A stretch of DNA of 64,000 nt from Quadrisphaera sp. INWT6. Lineage in GTDB: Bacteria > Actinomycetota > Actinomycetes > Actinomycetales > Quadrisphaeraceae. Where the stretch lies: positions 248,001 to 312,000 of the forward strand of contig NZ_VUOH01000004.1 in assembly GCF_015390235.1 (NCBI RefSeq), read 5' to 3'. Below are positions 25,206-34,267 of this stretch, in pieces; positions within the stretch are counted from its first letter, which is position 1; each line of letters begins with the position of its first letter. The position numbers were made by a program, and so were the translations under genes. A model generated the notes under the pieces. The model was not told the DNA's origin, did not search any database, and saw nothing but the letters and a program-made list of their open reading frames with translations.

Positions 25206-26780
25206 TCAGACCGCGTCGTGCACGACGCGGCCCGCCGCCGCGGTGAGCGCCACCCCGGGGCGGCGCCCGGCGTCCAGGAGCGCCAGGGGCTCGTCGTCGA
25301 CGGCGACGACGTCGGCGGGGTCGCCCGCAGCCACCGCCGACCGACCCCGCGTGGAGGCGGTCAGCGCCTCCAGCGGCGTGACGGCCTGCTCCGGGTGCCA
25401 GCTGCGCGCGACGGCGGCGGTCATCGCCAGCCACGGGTCGAGGGCGGCGACGGGGGCGTCGGACCCCAGCGCGAGCCGGGCGCCGGCGTCGAGCAGCGAG
25501 CGCAGCGGGAACGCCCGGTGGGTGCGGCCGGGCCAGTGCACCTCGGCGGTCTCGCGGTCGTCGAGGAGGTGGGCGGGCTGCGCGCTGGCGGTCACCCCGA
25601 GCGCCGCGAAGCGCGGCACGTCGTCGTCGGCCACCAGCTGGGCGTGCTCGATGCGGGCGCCGCGCCCTCCGGCCGGCCACGGGCCCGCGGCCTCCAGGGC
25701 GTCGAGGGCCGTGCGCACCGCTGCGTCACCGATGGCGTGGACGGCGGGCACCAGCCCCGCCGCGCGGCCCCGGCGCAGCAGGGGCACGAGCTGCTCCAGC
25801 GGCCAGGTGAGCTCGCCGTGGCTGCCCGGTCCGGTGCGGCCGGGGTAGGCGTCGAGGCAGCAGGCGGTGCGGGTGCCGAGCGAGCCGTCGGTGATGACCT
25901 TCAGCGGGCCGCCCACCACCAGCGAGCTCGCGCCCGGCGCGCCTGCGAGGGGAAGCCCGCTGCGCACCCCGAGGGCCACCGCCTCCTCCAGGTGCTGGGG
26001 ATACGTGCCGGCCTCGACGCGCAGCCCCGCGGAGGCGGTCCGCCCCGCGGCGTCGACCCGACGGGCCCACACCGCGGCGGTGCCGCCCGGGGAGTCCGTC
26101 ATCTCCAGGTCGACGACGCCCACCACCCCCAGGCTCGCGGCCCGGGCCAGCGCGGCGGCGACGGCGGCGTCGAGCGCGCCGTCGTCCAGGGCGGCCAGCG
26201 CCCGCTGGACGGCGAAGGCGGCCTCCTCGCGGACCAGACCGCACGCGTCGGGCACCACGCCGAGCGGCCCGGCGACGTCGCGGGCCGCGGCGCTGGACAG
26301 CCACGCGCAGTGCAGGTCGCCCGAGACCAGCACCACCGGGCGGTCACCGGCCCCGGCGACGGCGCCGTCGAGCAGCTCCGCCGAGGGCGCATCGGGCCAG
26401 AGGCCGTCGCGGAACCCCGACCCGACCAGCACGCCGGTGGTGCCTCCTGCGACCGCGGCCTCGGCCTCGGCGGCGGCCCGCTCGCGCACCAGCTGCGCGG
26501 CGTGGGCGGCGCTCGTCGCCCCCGAGACGTCGAGGCGGCGCTGCACCAGCGCCCACTGGCCCAGGTGCACGTGCTCGTCCCAGAGACCCGGGAGCAGCCA
26601 GCGGCCGTCCAGGTCCACCACCTCGGCCGGTCGGCCCTCCGAGCGCGCAGCCGTGCCGGCGGGGAGGACCGACGCCACCCGGCCCCCCTCCAGGAGCACG
26701 TCGACCAGGTCGGGTCCTCCCGGCCGGTCCGCCACGAGGCGGCACCGGCGGAGGAGCAGTGCTGGGGTCAGGCGTGTCAC
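25206..26780 (-). CDS. Amidohydrolase family 3 (YtcJ-like) metal-dependent hydrolase
   Basis: 524-aa member of the amidohydrolase superfamily, normal length for YtcJ-type enzymes. The first metal motif is LPGLWDEHVHLGQW. GGPLKVITDGSLGTRTACCL is the subfamily core, VPAVHAIGDAAVRTAL and ARIEHAQLV give further metal histidines, and LALGSDAPVAALDPW holds the catalytic Asp. It ends with the small beta-sandwich (PADVVAVD). The substrate is unknown; such enzymes act on N-acyl or cyclic amides. GTG 26780 has CAGACT 8 nt upstream. It is divergent from the pirin gene. Confidence 0.88.
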   Translation of the reverse strand: MTRLTPALLLRRCRLVADRPGGPDLVDVLLEGGRVASVLPAGTAARSEGRPAEVVDLDGRWLLPGLWDEHVHLGQWALVQRRLDVSGATSAAHAAQLVRERAAAEAEAAVAGGTTGVLVGSGFRDGLWPDAPSAELLDGAVAGAGDRPVVLVSGDLHCAWLSSAAARDVAGPLGVVPDACGLVREEAAFAVQRALAALDDGALDAAVAAALARAASLGVVGVVDLEMTDSPGGTAAVWARRVDAAGRTASAGLRVEAGTYPQHLEEAVALGVRSGLPLAGAPGASSLVVGGPLKVITDGSLGTRTACCLDAYPGRTGPGSHGELTWPLEQLVPLLRRGRAAGLVPAVHAIGDAAVRTALDALEAAGPWPAGGRGARIEHAQLVADDDVPRFAALGVTASAQPAHLLDDRETAEVHWPGRTHRAFPLRSLLDAGARLALGSDAPVAALDPWLAMTAAVARSWHPEQAVTPLEALTASTRGRSAVAAGDPADVVAVDDEPLALLDAGRRPGVALTAAAGRVVHDAV

Positions 26781-26824
26781 AGCGCAGGAGTCTGGCCGCC
26801 GCGGCCTGCGGCAGACTCACCGGC

Positions 26825-27802
26825 ATGGCCGAGGGGGAGCAGCTGCTGGACGGGCGCGAGGTGCCGCTGGGCGGCGTCCGCGGCATGAGCGTCACCCGGT
26901 GGCTGCCGCACCGCGAGCTGCCGACGGTCGGAGCCTGGTGCTTCCTCGACAGGATCGGCCCGCAGCGCGTCGACATGCGCGTGCAGCCCCACCCCCACAC
27001 CGCGCTGCAGACGGTGACCTGGCCGCTGGTCGGCGAGATCCTCCACCGCGACAGCGTCGGCAGCGACGTCGTCGTGCGCCCGGGTGAGCTGAACCTCATG
27101 ACGGCGGGCCGCGGGGTCAGCCACAGCGAGGACTCCCTGGGGGAGCAGCCCCTGATGCACGCCGTGCAGCTGTGGGTGGTGCTGCCCCCGGAGCAGGACG
27201 ACGACGAGCCGCGCTTCGAGCAGCAGCGCGAGCTCCCCGTGCTGGAGGTCCCGGGCTCGCGCGGCGCCCAGGGATCACCCGGTGCGGGTGCGCGGGCCAC
27301 CGTGCTGGTCGGCTCGTTGGGGGAGGGCTCCGGCGCCGCTGCGTCTCCGGCGCGCGTGGCCCCGGGGCTCGTGGGCGCCGACGTGGTGCTCGACCCGGGC
27401 GCCGACGTCGAGGTCCCCGTCGACCCCGCCCACGAGCACGCCCTGCTGACGCTCGACACCGACGGAGCCGGCGCTGGGCCCCCGGCGCTGCGGTACCTCC
27501 CGCCGGGGGCGTCGAGCCTGCGGCTGCGCCACGCCGACGGCGCCCGCCAGCTGCTGCTCGGCGGCACGCCGTCCACCGACGACCTGGTGATGTTCTGGAA
27601 CTTCATCGGCCGCACCCACGACGACGTCGAGCGCGCCCGCGCCGACTGGGAGGACCCCGACGCCCGCGCCGAGCGCTTCGGCGCCGTGCCGGGGTGGACC
27701 GCCGAGCAGCGCATCCCCTCGCCGCCCCTGCCCCCGGTGCGCCTGACCCCGCGCCGGCGCCGGGCCCGCCTGGTCGGGGCGCCGCCGCCCGCGTTCAGCT
27801 GA
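26825..27802 (+). CDS. Pirin family protein
   Basis: 325-aa bicupin protein. PHPHTALQTVTWPLVGEILH contains the N-terminal cupin His ligands, and RDSVGSDVVVRPGELNLMTA with GVSHSEDS completes the metal site. The C-terminal cupin ends with LLLGGTPSTDDLVMFWNFIG. Bacterial pirins bind Fe and some have quercetin 2,3-dioxygenase activity; the role here is not defined. ATG 26825 is supported by CAGACT 7 nt upstream. The stop overlaps the ATG of the HelD gene by one base (TGATG), so the two are cotranscribed. Confidence 0.9.
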   Translation: MAEGEQLLDGREVPLGGVRGMSVTRWLPHRELPTVGAWCFLDRIGPQRVDMRVQPHPHTALQTVTWPLVGEILHRDSVGSDVVVRPGELNLMTAGRGVSHSEDSLGEQPLMHAVQLWVVLPPEQDDDEPRFEQQRELPVLEVPGSRGAQGSPGAGARATVLVGSLGEGSGAAASPARVAPGLVGADVVLDPGADVEVPVDPAHEHALLTLDTDGAGAGPPALRYLPPGASSLRLRHADGARQLLLGGTPSTDDLVMFWNFIGRTHDDVERARADWEDPDARAERFGAVPGWTAEQRIPSPPLPPVRLTPRRRRARLVGAPPPAFS

Positions 27803-29805
27803 TGGGCGACCCCCACACCGACCCCGTCCTCGAGGCCGAGCGCACCTTCCTGGTCCACGTGGGCGCCTGCCTGGCCCACATGCGGGGCCTGGCGGAGGCC
27901 CTGGTCGACGTCGGCGGCGACGCGTACGCCTCGGAGCGCCTGGGCGCCCAGCGCGCCGAGCGGCTGCGGGCCCTGGAGGACCTGCCCGACGTCCCGCCCT
28001 TCTTCGGGCGCCTCGAGATGCCCGAGCGCGCGCTGCACGTCGGCCGCCGCCACGTGGCGGACGCCGAGGGCGAGCCGCAGGTCATCGACTGGCGGGCACC
28101 GCTGAGCCGTACCTACTACCAGGCCAGCGCCACCGACCCCCAGGGCCTGCTGGGCCGCCGCCGCTTCGGGTTCGACCGCGGGGTGCTGACCAGCTACGAG
28201 GACGAGGACCTCACCGACGGGCAGGAGCGAGGACCGGGCTCGCTGCTCGTCCAGGAGATCGAGCGCCCCCGCAGCGGGCCGATGCGCGACATCGTCGCCA
28301 CCATCCAGCCCGACCAGGACGAGATCGTCCGCGCCCCGCTCGAGGAGACGGTGTGCATCCAGGGCGCCCCCGGCACCGGCAAGACCGCCGTCGGGCTGCA
28401 CCGCGCGGCCTACCTGCTCTACACCCACGCCGAGCGCCTGCGCCGCAGCGGCGTGCTCGTGGTCGGCCCCAACAGGGCCTTCCTGGAGCACATCGAGAAG
28501 GTGCTCCGGCGCTGGGCGAGGTCGACGTCGTCCAGCGCACCGTCGCCGAGCTCGGCCCCGAGGTCGTGGTGCGCGCCGTCGACGGGCCCGCCGCCGAGGC
28601 GGTGAAGAGCGACGCGCGCATGGCGGAGGTGCTCGCCCGGGCGCTGCTCGGCGGGGTCAGCGAGCCCGTCGACGACGTGCACCTGGTGCTGGCGGGCCGG
28701 CGCTACCGGGTGCCCGCGCACCGGGTCGCGGCCGCGGTGCGCGCCCTGCGGGACAAGGTCGCCGCGCCCGCCGAGCGCCGGGAGGTCTCCTACACCGCTG
28801 CCCGCACCCGCCTGGGGATGGCGGTGGCCGAGGACGCCCGCCGCCGGGCGGAGGCCGCCGGCCACACCCCCACCGACGCCGAGACCGCCCGCGCCGCGCG
28901 CAGCCGCGAGGTGCGCGCGCTCCTCGACGCCGCGTGGCCCGCGCGCACCGCCGTCGCCCTGCTCATCGGCCTGTTCACCGACCCCGCAGCGCTGGCGCGG
29001 GCGGCCGACGGCGTGCTCGACCCCTCCGAGCAGGCCCTGCTCGTGTGGGAGGCGCCCCCGCGCTCGAAGGCCAGGGCGCCGTGGACGACGGCGGACGTCG
29101 TGCTGCTCGACGAGGTGGAGGGCCTGCTCACGCGGCAGCCCAGCCACGAGCACGTCGTCGTCGACGAGGCGCAGGACCTGACCGCGATGCAGTGCCGCGC
29201 GATCAGCCGGCGCCTGGGGACCGGGTCGCTGACGGTGCTGGGCGACCTCGCGCAGGCCACCCACCCCTGCACGCTGGGGCGGTGGGCGGAGGTGATGACC
29301 CACCTGGGCCGTCCGCAGGCCGGAGTCCGCCCCCTGACCGTCGGGTACCGCGTGCCCGGCGAGGTCCTCGACCTCGCCGCGCGCCTGCTGCCGGCGATCG
29401 CCCCGGAGCTGCCCGCACCCCGGGCGGTGCGCCGCGCCCCCGGGTCGCTGCGCCTGCGGCCGGTGGACGACCTGGTCGCCGCCGTGGTCGACCGCGCGGG
29501 CCAGGAGGGCTCCACCGCCGTGATCTGCGCCGACGACGACGTCGCGGCCACCGCCGCCGTCCTGCGGGGCGCGGGCCTGCACCCGGGGGTGCTCGGTGTC
29601 GACGCTACGCCGTCGGACCACCTCGTGGTCGTCCCGGCGGGGCTCGCGAAGGGCCTCGAGTACGACCACGTCGTCGTCGTGGACCCCGCCGCCGTCGTCG
29701 CGGCGGAGCCCCGCGGGCTGCAGCGCCTCTACGTCGTCCTCACGCGCGCCCGTCACGAGCCTGACCGTCGTCGGTGCCGAGGGGCTCCCCGCTCCGCTGT
29801 CGTAG
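27802..29805 (+). pseudogene. HelD-like UvrD/Rep-family ATPase, two frameshifts
   Basis: Restoring one C near 28505-28508 and removing one near 29749 gives about 668 aa of a HelD-type helicase-like protein, which in actinobacteria releases stalled RNA polymerase from DNA. Motifs: coiled-coil-like N-terminus, VIDWRAPLSRTYYQA, Walker A GAPGTGKTAVGLHRAAYLLY, Walker B HVVVDEAQDLTAMQ, LTVGYRVPGEVLDLA, GLEYDHVVVVDP and LQRLYVVLTRA. Both changes are single G/C indels with perfect family sequence on each side, so a sequencing artefact is likely. It shares a transcript with the pirin gene. Confidence 0.82.
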
Positions 29806-29812
29806 GCCGCGC

Positions 29813-30283
29813 TCACCCGGTGCCCCGGATAGCCACGTAGCCCGTCAGGGCGTCGAGGCACTCGCGGGGAGCGCCGGGCCAGTACTGGTGGACGCGGCTC
29901 CTCCAGGAGCTGTCGTCGACCTGGCCGCCCGACCCCTCGATGACGTCACCGACGGCGTACCGCTGCTCCTCGCCGGTGCTCCGGGACGTGCCGGTGACCA
30001 CCGCCGTGCCGGACGCGTCGGCGCGGGTCCCCGAGGGGAGGGCGAGGAACGCGGCGCCCCCGCGGCCGTTCGTGACGGCGAGGCACCCGCCCGGGGAGAT
30101 GACGAGCGTCCCCCCGGCGGGGATCCCCCCGTCGGCCCGAGCGGCGGACGGGGGGAGGGTGAACGCCGTCACGCCACCCTCCAGCTCGAGCTCGCCGCCG
30201 TGGCGCAGCACGAAGAACAGCGCCACGAGCCCGACGACCGCCAGGCCGACGACGGCCCAGAACACGCGCTGGCCGCTCGTCAT
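29813..30283 (-). CDS. Small membrane-anchored protein related to the SigE-linked protein
   Basis: 156-aa protein with one N-terminal transmembrane helix (about residues 7-26) and an extracytoplasmic domain. The domain motif GGTLVISPGGCLAV, then the pattern P-GT--D and YAVGD---GSGG, then a late Cys (RECLDAL), closely parallels the last 110 residues of the 38345-39649 product (GGGTLARTPEGCLVL, YRLGDEVSLGGG). The two cysteines may pair. No family name known to me. It converges on the HelD gene with 7 bp between stops. Confidence 0.7.
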   Translation of the reverse strand: MTSGQRVFWAVVGLAVVGLVALFFVLRHGGELELEGGVTAFTLPPSAARADGGIPAGGTLVISPGGCLAVTNGRGGAAFLALPSGTRADASGTAVVTGTSRSTGEEQRYAVGDVIEGSGGQVDDSSWRSRVHQYWPGAPRECLDALTGYVAIRGTG

Positions 30284-30331
30284 CGCTCCGCCGTCCGTCG
30301 TCGGGTCCCGGGTGCGCCCTCGGCCCGGAGA

Positions 30332-30938
30332 TCATCCGTCGAGGCGGGCGGTCCTGTCCACGCTCTGCTGGAGGAAGGCGAGGGCCCGCTCCCACAGCAG
30401 CTCGGCCGCCCGGGGGTCGTGCTCCGCCGGCAGGCTCGGGTCGGTGAACAGGTGCCCGGCGCCCGGGTAGTCGAACTGCTCGACGCCGCTGCCGCTGGCA
30501 CTCACGTCGGCGAGGAGCGCGTCGACCCACTCCTGGCGGCGGAACGGGTCGTGCTCCGCGTAGTGGACCTGCACGGGGGTGCCCGCGGGCCAGGACGAGG
30601 CGCCGAGCATCCCGAGCGGCAGCGCGCCGGAGAGCAGCAGCGCCCCGCTGCACCGGCGCTGGGTGGCGACGACCTCGGCCATCGCCGCGCCGTTGGAGAA
30701 CCCGGCTGCGACGAGGCCGTCGGGCAGGTCGGCGACGGCCTCCAGCCCGCGGCGCACCAGCTCGGGGTAGCCGACGGACCCGCTGAACGCGCCCGCCTCC
30801 TCGTAGTCGTCGAAGACCCGCCCCTCGTACTGGTCGACCACGAGCACCTCGTGGCCCGCCGCGCGCAGGCGCTGGGCGGCGTCGTGGATGCCGGGGCGGA
30901 CCCCCGAGGACGGAGTGGAACAGCGCGATGTCAGCCAT
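30332..30938 (-). pseudogene. Dienelactone hydrolase-family protein, frameshifted
   Basis: MADIALFHSVLG reads from ATG 30938, and removing one G from the five-base run at 30901-30905 continues it as VRPGIHDAAQRLRAAGHEVL and then VVDQYEGRVFDDYEEA. The total is about 201 aa, typical for this alpha/beta-hydrolase family. The nucleophile elbow is AAGFSNGAA, where family members usually have G-x-C/S-x-G; the acid and His are AEHDPF and GAGHLF. It would hydrolyse an ester or lactone. The single homopolymer indel suggests a read error. Confidence 0.78.
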
Positions 30939-31020
30939 GGACAGCACTGTGGGAGGCCCCGGGTGACAACGGGCTGTCACCGACCTCGGCGGAGTCGTCG
31001 CACCTGCCAGAGTCGTGGGC

Positions 31021-31743
31021 GTGAACCGCACCGAACGGCTGCACGCGCTCGGTGAGGAGCTGCGCCGCGCCGGTCCCCGCGGCCGCACCGCGGCCCGGCT
31101 CTCGGCGTGGCTCGAGGTGAGCACCCGGACCGTCAAGCGCGACGTCGCGGCGCTGCAGCAGGCGGGCCTGCCGATCTGGGCGCAGGCCGGTCCCGGGGGC
31201 GGCTACGTGCTCGACGCGCAGGCCACCCTGCCCCCGGTCAACCTCACCCCGGCGCAGGCCGTCGCCCTCGCCACGGCGCTGGCGGCGCAGCTCTCCACCG
31301 CGGGCGCGCCCTGGGCCGCGGACGGCCGCGCGGCGCTGGAGAAGCTCCTCGACGTCATGCACCCGGCCGACCGGCGCCGGGTCGAGGAGCTGGGCGCCCG
31401 CGTCTGGCTGCGCGGCCAGGACGCCGCGCCGGGTGCCGCTACCGCCACCGCCACCACCACCGCTGCGCTGGAGCGGGCGCTGGCCGACCGCCGCGTGGTG
31501 GCCCTGGAGTACGAGGACGGCGAGGGGCGGGCCACTCGCCCGCCGCGTGGAGCCCCACCTGCTGGTCCGCACCGGCGAGCACTGGTACCTCATCGGCTGG
31601 TGCCGGGAGCGGGAGGCGCCGCGCTGGTTCCGGCTCGACAGGGTGCGCGCCGCCCACGTCACCGACGAGACCGCGCCCGAGCGCGACCCCCGCGGTGTTC
31701 GGAAACCCCTCCCGCCGACGCCCGCCCCGTCCGTCAGCGGTGA
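31021..31743 (+). pseudogene. WYL-domain transcriptional regulator, frameshifted
   Basis: The start NRTERLHALGEELRR and the HTH (TAARLSAWLEVSTRTVKRDV) followed by GPGGGYVLD are typical of DeoR/YobV-type WYL regulators. The frame breaks near 31525-31545: family sequence resumes one frame over as RVEPHLLVRTGEHWYLIGWC and FRLDRVRAAHVTDETAPERD. A second break at the C-run near 31688 would lead to the stop at 31743; otherwise the frame runs on into the epimerase gene. GTG 31021 has CAGAGT 7 nt upstream. WYL proteins bind nucleotide or nucleic-acid ligands; targets unknown. It is divergent from the hydrolase gene. Confidence 0.75.
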
Positions 31744-31789
31744 CGGCCCGCCGGGTGCCGCCCGGCCCGGGCGGTGGTTGGCTCGGAGG

Positions 31790-32696
31790 ATGCGCATCTT
31801 CTTCACCGGCGGCAGCGGCAAGGCCGGGCACCACGTGGCGCCCTTCCTCGCCTCCCAGGGCCACCAGGTCACCAACGCCGACCTGACGCCCCTGCGCCAC
31901 CCCGACGTCAAGACCTGCGGGTCGACCTCACGGACACCGGGCAGGTCTACTCGGCGCTGGCGGCGACCCCCACGGGCGAAGACCTCGAGTCTCCCGCTCG
32001 CCCGTCGGCGACGGGCTCGTCGTACGACGCCGTCGTCCACTACGCCGCGATCCCCAGCGAGTTCCTCGCCCCGGGACGCGCACACCTTCGCCACCAACAT
32101 CGTCAGCACCTACAACGTGCTGGAGGCGGCGACCCGGCTCGGCATCCGCAAGGTGGTCTTCGCCTCGTCGGAGACGACGTACGGCATCTGCTTCGCCCAC
32201 GGCGAGCGCAAGCCGCTGTACGTGCCGGTCGACGAGGAGCACCCCGTGGTGCCGGAGGACTCCTACGCCATGTCGAAGGTCGCCGGCGAGGCGACCGCGC
32301 GGTCCTTCCAGGCGCGCACCGGCCGCCGACGTCTACGGCCTGCGGATCAACAACGTGATCGAGCCGCACGAGTACGAGTCGACGTTCCCCGCGTTCCTCG
32401 CCGACCCGTCGCTGCGGCGGCGCAACATCTTCGCCTACATCGACACCCGCGACCTGGGGCAGATGACGCTGCGCGCGCTGCAGACCGACGGCCTCGGGTA
32501 CCAGGTGTTCAACGTGGCCAACGCCGACCTGTCGGTCGCCGCCACCACGCAGGAGATCGTCGAGCGCTTCTACGACGGCGTGGAGGTGCGCCGCGAGATG
32601 GGCGAGCACGAGACCTTCTACAGCATCGACAAGGCCCGCGAGCTGCTCGGCTACGAGCCCGAGCACTCCTGGCGCGACGTCCTCACGGGGCGGTGA
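31790..32696 (+). pseudogene. NAD-dependent epimerase/dehydratase, three frameshifts
   Basis: About 300 aa of short-chain dehydrogenase fold once three single-base changes are made: C missing near 31915, G extra near 32074, C extra near 32324. The pieces are RIFFTGGSGKAGHHVAPFLA (Rossmann GxxGxxG), RVDLTDTGQVYSAL, DAVVHYAAIPSEFL, TFATNIVSTYNVLEAATRLG, VVFASSETTYGICF, EDSYAMSKVAGEA (catalytic Tyr-x3-Lys) and VYGLRINNVIEPHEY. Nucleotide-sugar epimerase or related dehydratase activity would be expected. All pieces are well conserved, which argues against old decay. Confidence 0.78.
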
Positions 32697-33438
32697 GGAC
32701 CGCCACACCCCGCTCGGCGAGCCCGTCGAGCACCTCGCTCGGGGGTGCGTCGGTGATGACCCCGGCGACGGCGTCCAGGGGCAGCACCTGGAAGGGCGAG
32801 GCGGCACCGACCTTCTCGCGCGACGCCAGCACGTAGGTGTCGGCGGCGCGGGCGGCGAGCGCGCGCTTCATGGCCGCCTCCTCGGGGTCGCCGGTGGTCA
32901 GCCCCTGCTCGGGGTGGATGCCGGTGACGCCGAGGAGGAACAGGTCGGCCGAGACGGCCTGCGCCGCCTCGACGGCCGCGGCGCCGCACGTGACGGCGGA
33001 GTGCTTGAACAGCGCCCGCCCAGCACGTACACGTCGACCGCGGGGTGCTCGACGAGGGCTGCGGCCACCGTCGGGCTGTGCGTCACCACCGTGCAGCGCA
33101 GGTCTCGGGGGAGGGCGCGGGCGACGGGCGAGCGCCGTCGTCCCGCCGTCGAGCAGCACGGTGCTGCCCGGCCGGACGAGCTGGACGGCCCGGGCGGCGA
33201 CCCGGGCCTTGCTGTCGACGGCGACGGACCCGCGGGCGGCGTAGTCGCCGACGGCGGGGGAGACCGGGAGGGCCCGCCGTAGACGCGCTGGCACAGCCCG
33301 GCGGCGGCGAGCTCGCGCAGGTCCCGGCGGACGCTGTCCTCCGAGAGCCCCAGCTTCGGCGGCCACGTCCTTGGCGACCACCTTGCCGTCGCGGGCCAGC
33401 CGGGCCAGCAGGTCGTCACGTCGCTCAGCGGCCAGCAC
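32683..33438 (-). pseudogene. DeoR-family sugar regulator, four frameshifts
   Basis: Starting at GTG 33438, the collinear pieces are AAERRDDLLARLARDGKVVA (first HTH helix), KLGLSEDSVRRDLRELAAAG (recognition helix), DSKARVAARAVQLVRPGSTV, LLDGGTTAL, CTVVTHSPTVAAALVEHP, DVYVLGG, LFKHSAVTCGAAAVEAAQAV and LFLLGVTGIHPEQGLTTGDP. Frame changes fall near 33355, 33274, 33129 and 33020, each one G/C base. It would be a repressor responding to a phosphorylated sugar. It is divergent from the Nudix gene with tandem TGCACGTT sites between. It overlaps the epimerase gene 3' end by 14 bp. Confidence 0.78.
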
Positions 33439-33464
33439 GCCGTTCTCCCCCGTCGAACTGCTTC

Positions 33465-33502
33465 TGCACGTTATCAGCGATTCTTGCACGTTCCTGTACG
33501 TT
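33465..33502. promoter_or_regulatory. Tandem TGCACGTT sites, candidate DeoR operator
   Basis: TGCACGTT at 33465-33472 and 33485-33492 and TGTACGTT at 33495-33502 are direct repeats spaced 20 and 10 bp, two and one helical turns. They lie between the divergent DeoR-type and Nudix genes, in an unusually AT-rich stretch. The last repeat contains TACGTT, the -10-like box 6 nt before the Nudix ATG, so binding would block that promoter. Confidence 0.6.
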
Positions 33503-33508
33503 CCTGCC

Positions 33509-34267
33509 ATGACCCAGGACCCGCGTCCCGTGGCCGCCTCGGAGCTGTCAGGCCGGGGACGGCGGGGCGTCGACGTCCCCGACGGCCGGGGCCGCACCGG
33601 CCTCGACAGCGCCGGGCGCGGCCTGGCGGGGAACCCGGGCGTCGTCTTCCGCGACGTCGAGGTCACCTCCGACGGCTGGCACGTGCTGCGCCGCACCACC
33701 TTCGACCTGCGCCGCCGCGACGGCACCTGGGAGACCCAGCAGCGGGAGACGTACGACCGGGGCGACGGCGCGACCCTCCTGCCCTACGACGACGAGCGCG
33801 GCACCGTGCTCCTCACCCGGCAGTTCCGCTACCCCGCCTACGCCAACGGCCACCCCGACGGGATGCTCCTCGAGGCCGCTGCCGGGCTCCTGGACGCGGA
33901 CGACCCGGAGACCGCCGTCCGCCGAGAGGCCTCCGAGGAGCTGGGGGTGGAGCTCGGCGAGGTCGAGCACCTCTTCGACCTGTTCATGAGCCCCGGCTCG
34001 GTGACGGAGCGCGTGCACTTCTGCGCGGCGCCGTACACACCGTCTGCGCGCACGGGCGACGGCGGGGGCGTGGTCGAGGAGGGGGAGGACATCGAGGTGG
34101 TCGAGCTGGCGCTCACCGACGCGCTGCAGATGTGCCGCGACGGCCGCATCTGCGACGGCAAGACCGTGGTGCTGCTGCAGTGGGCCGCGCAGCAGCACCA
34201 CGAGGGCGCCGGTCAGCGCAGGACGTCGGCCAGGTCGGGCAGCAGCGGGGTGGCACGGCGCTCGTAG
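33509..34267 (+). CDS. Nudix hydrolase, NudK (GDP-mannose pyrophosphatase)-like
   Basis: 252-aa Nudix enzyme. The Nudix box is intact around DPETAVRREASEELGV, preceded by GMLLEAAAGLLD, the arrangement seen in NudK and ADP-ribose pyrophosphatases. RETYDRGDGATLLPYDDERG and LTRQFRYPAY are also characteristic. Expected substrates are nucleoside-diphosphate sugars. It has about 45 extra N-terminal residues. ATG 33509 has TACGTT exactly 6 nt upstream. The last 18 codons overlap the convergent HNH gene; the real C-terminus may be shorter if an indel is present there. Confidence 0.85.
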   Translation: MTQDPRPVAASELSGRGRRGVDVPDGRGRTGLDSAGRGLAGNPGVVFRDVEVTSDGWHVLRRTTFDLRRRDGTWETQQRETYDRGDGATLLPYDDERGTVLLTRQFRYPAYANGHPDGMLLEAAAGLLDADDPETAVRREASEELGVELGEVEHLFDLFMSPGSVTERVHFCAAPYTPSARTGDGGGVVEEGEDIEVVELALTDALQMCRDGRICDGKTVVLLQWAAQQHHEGAGQRRTSARSGSSGVARRS

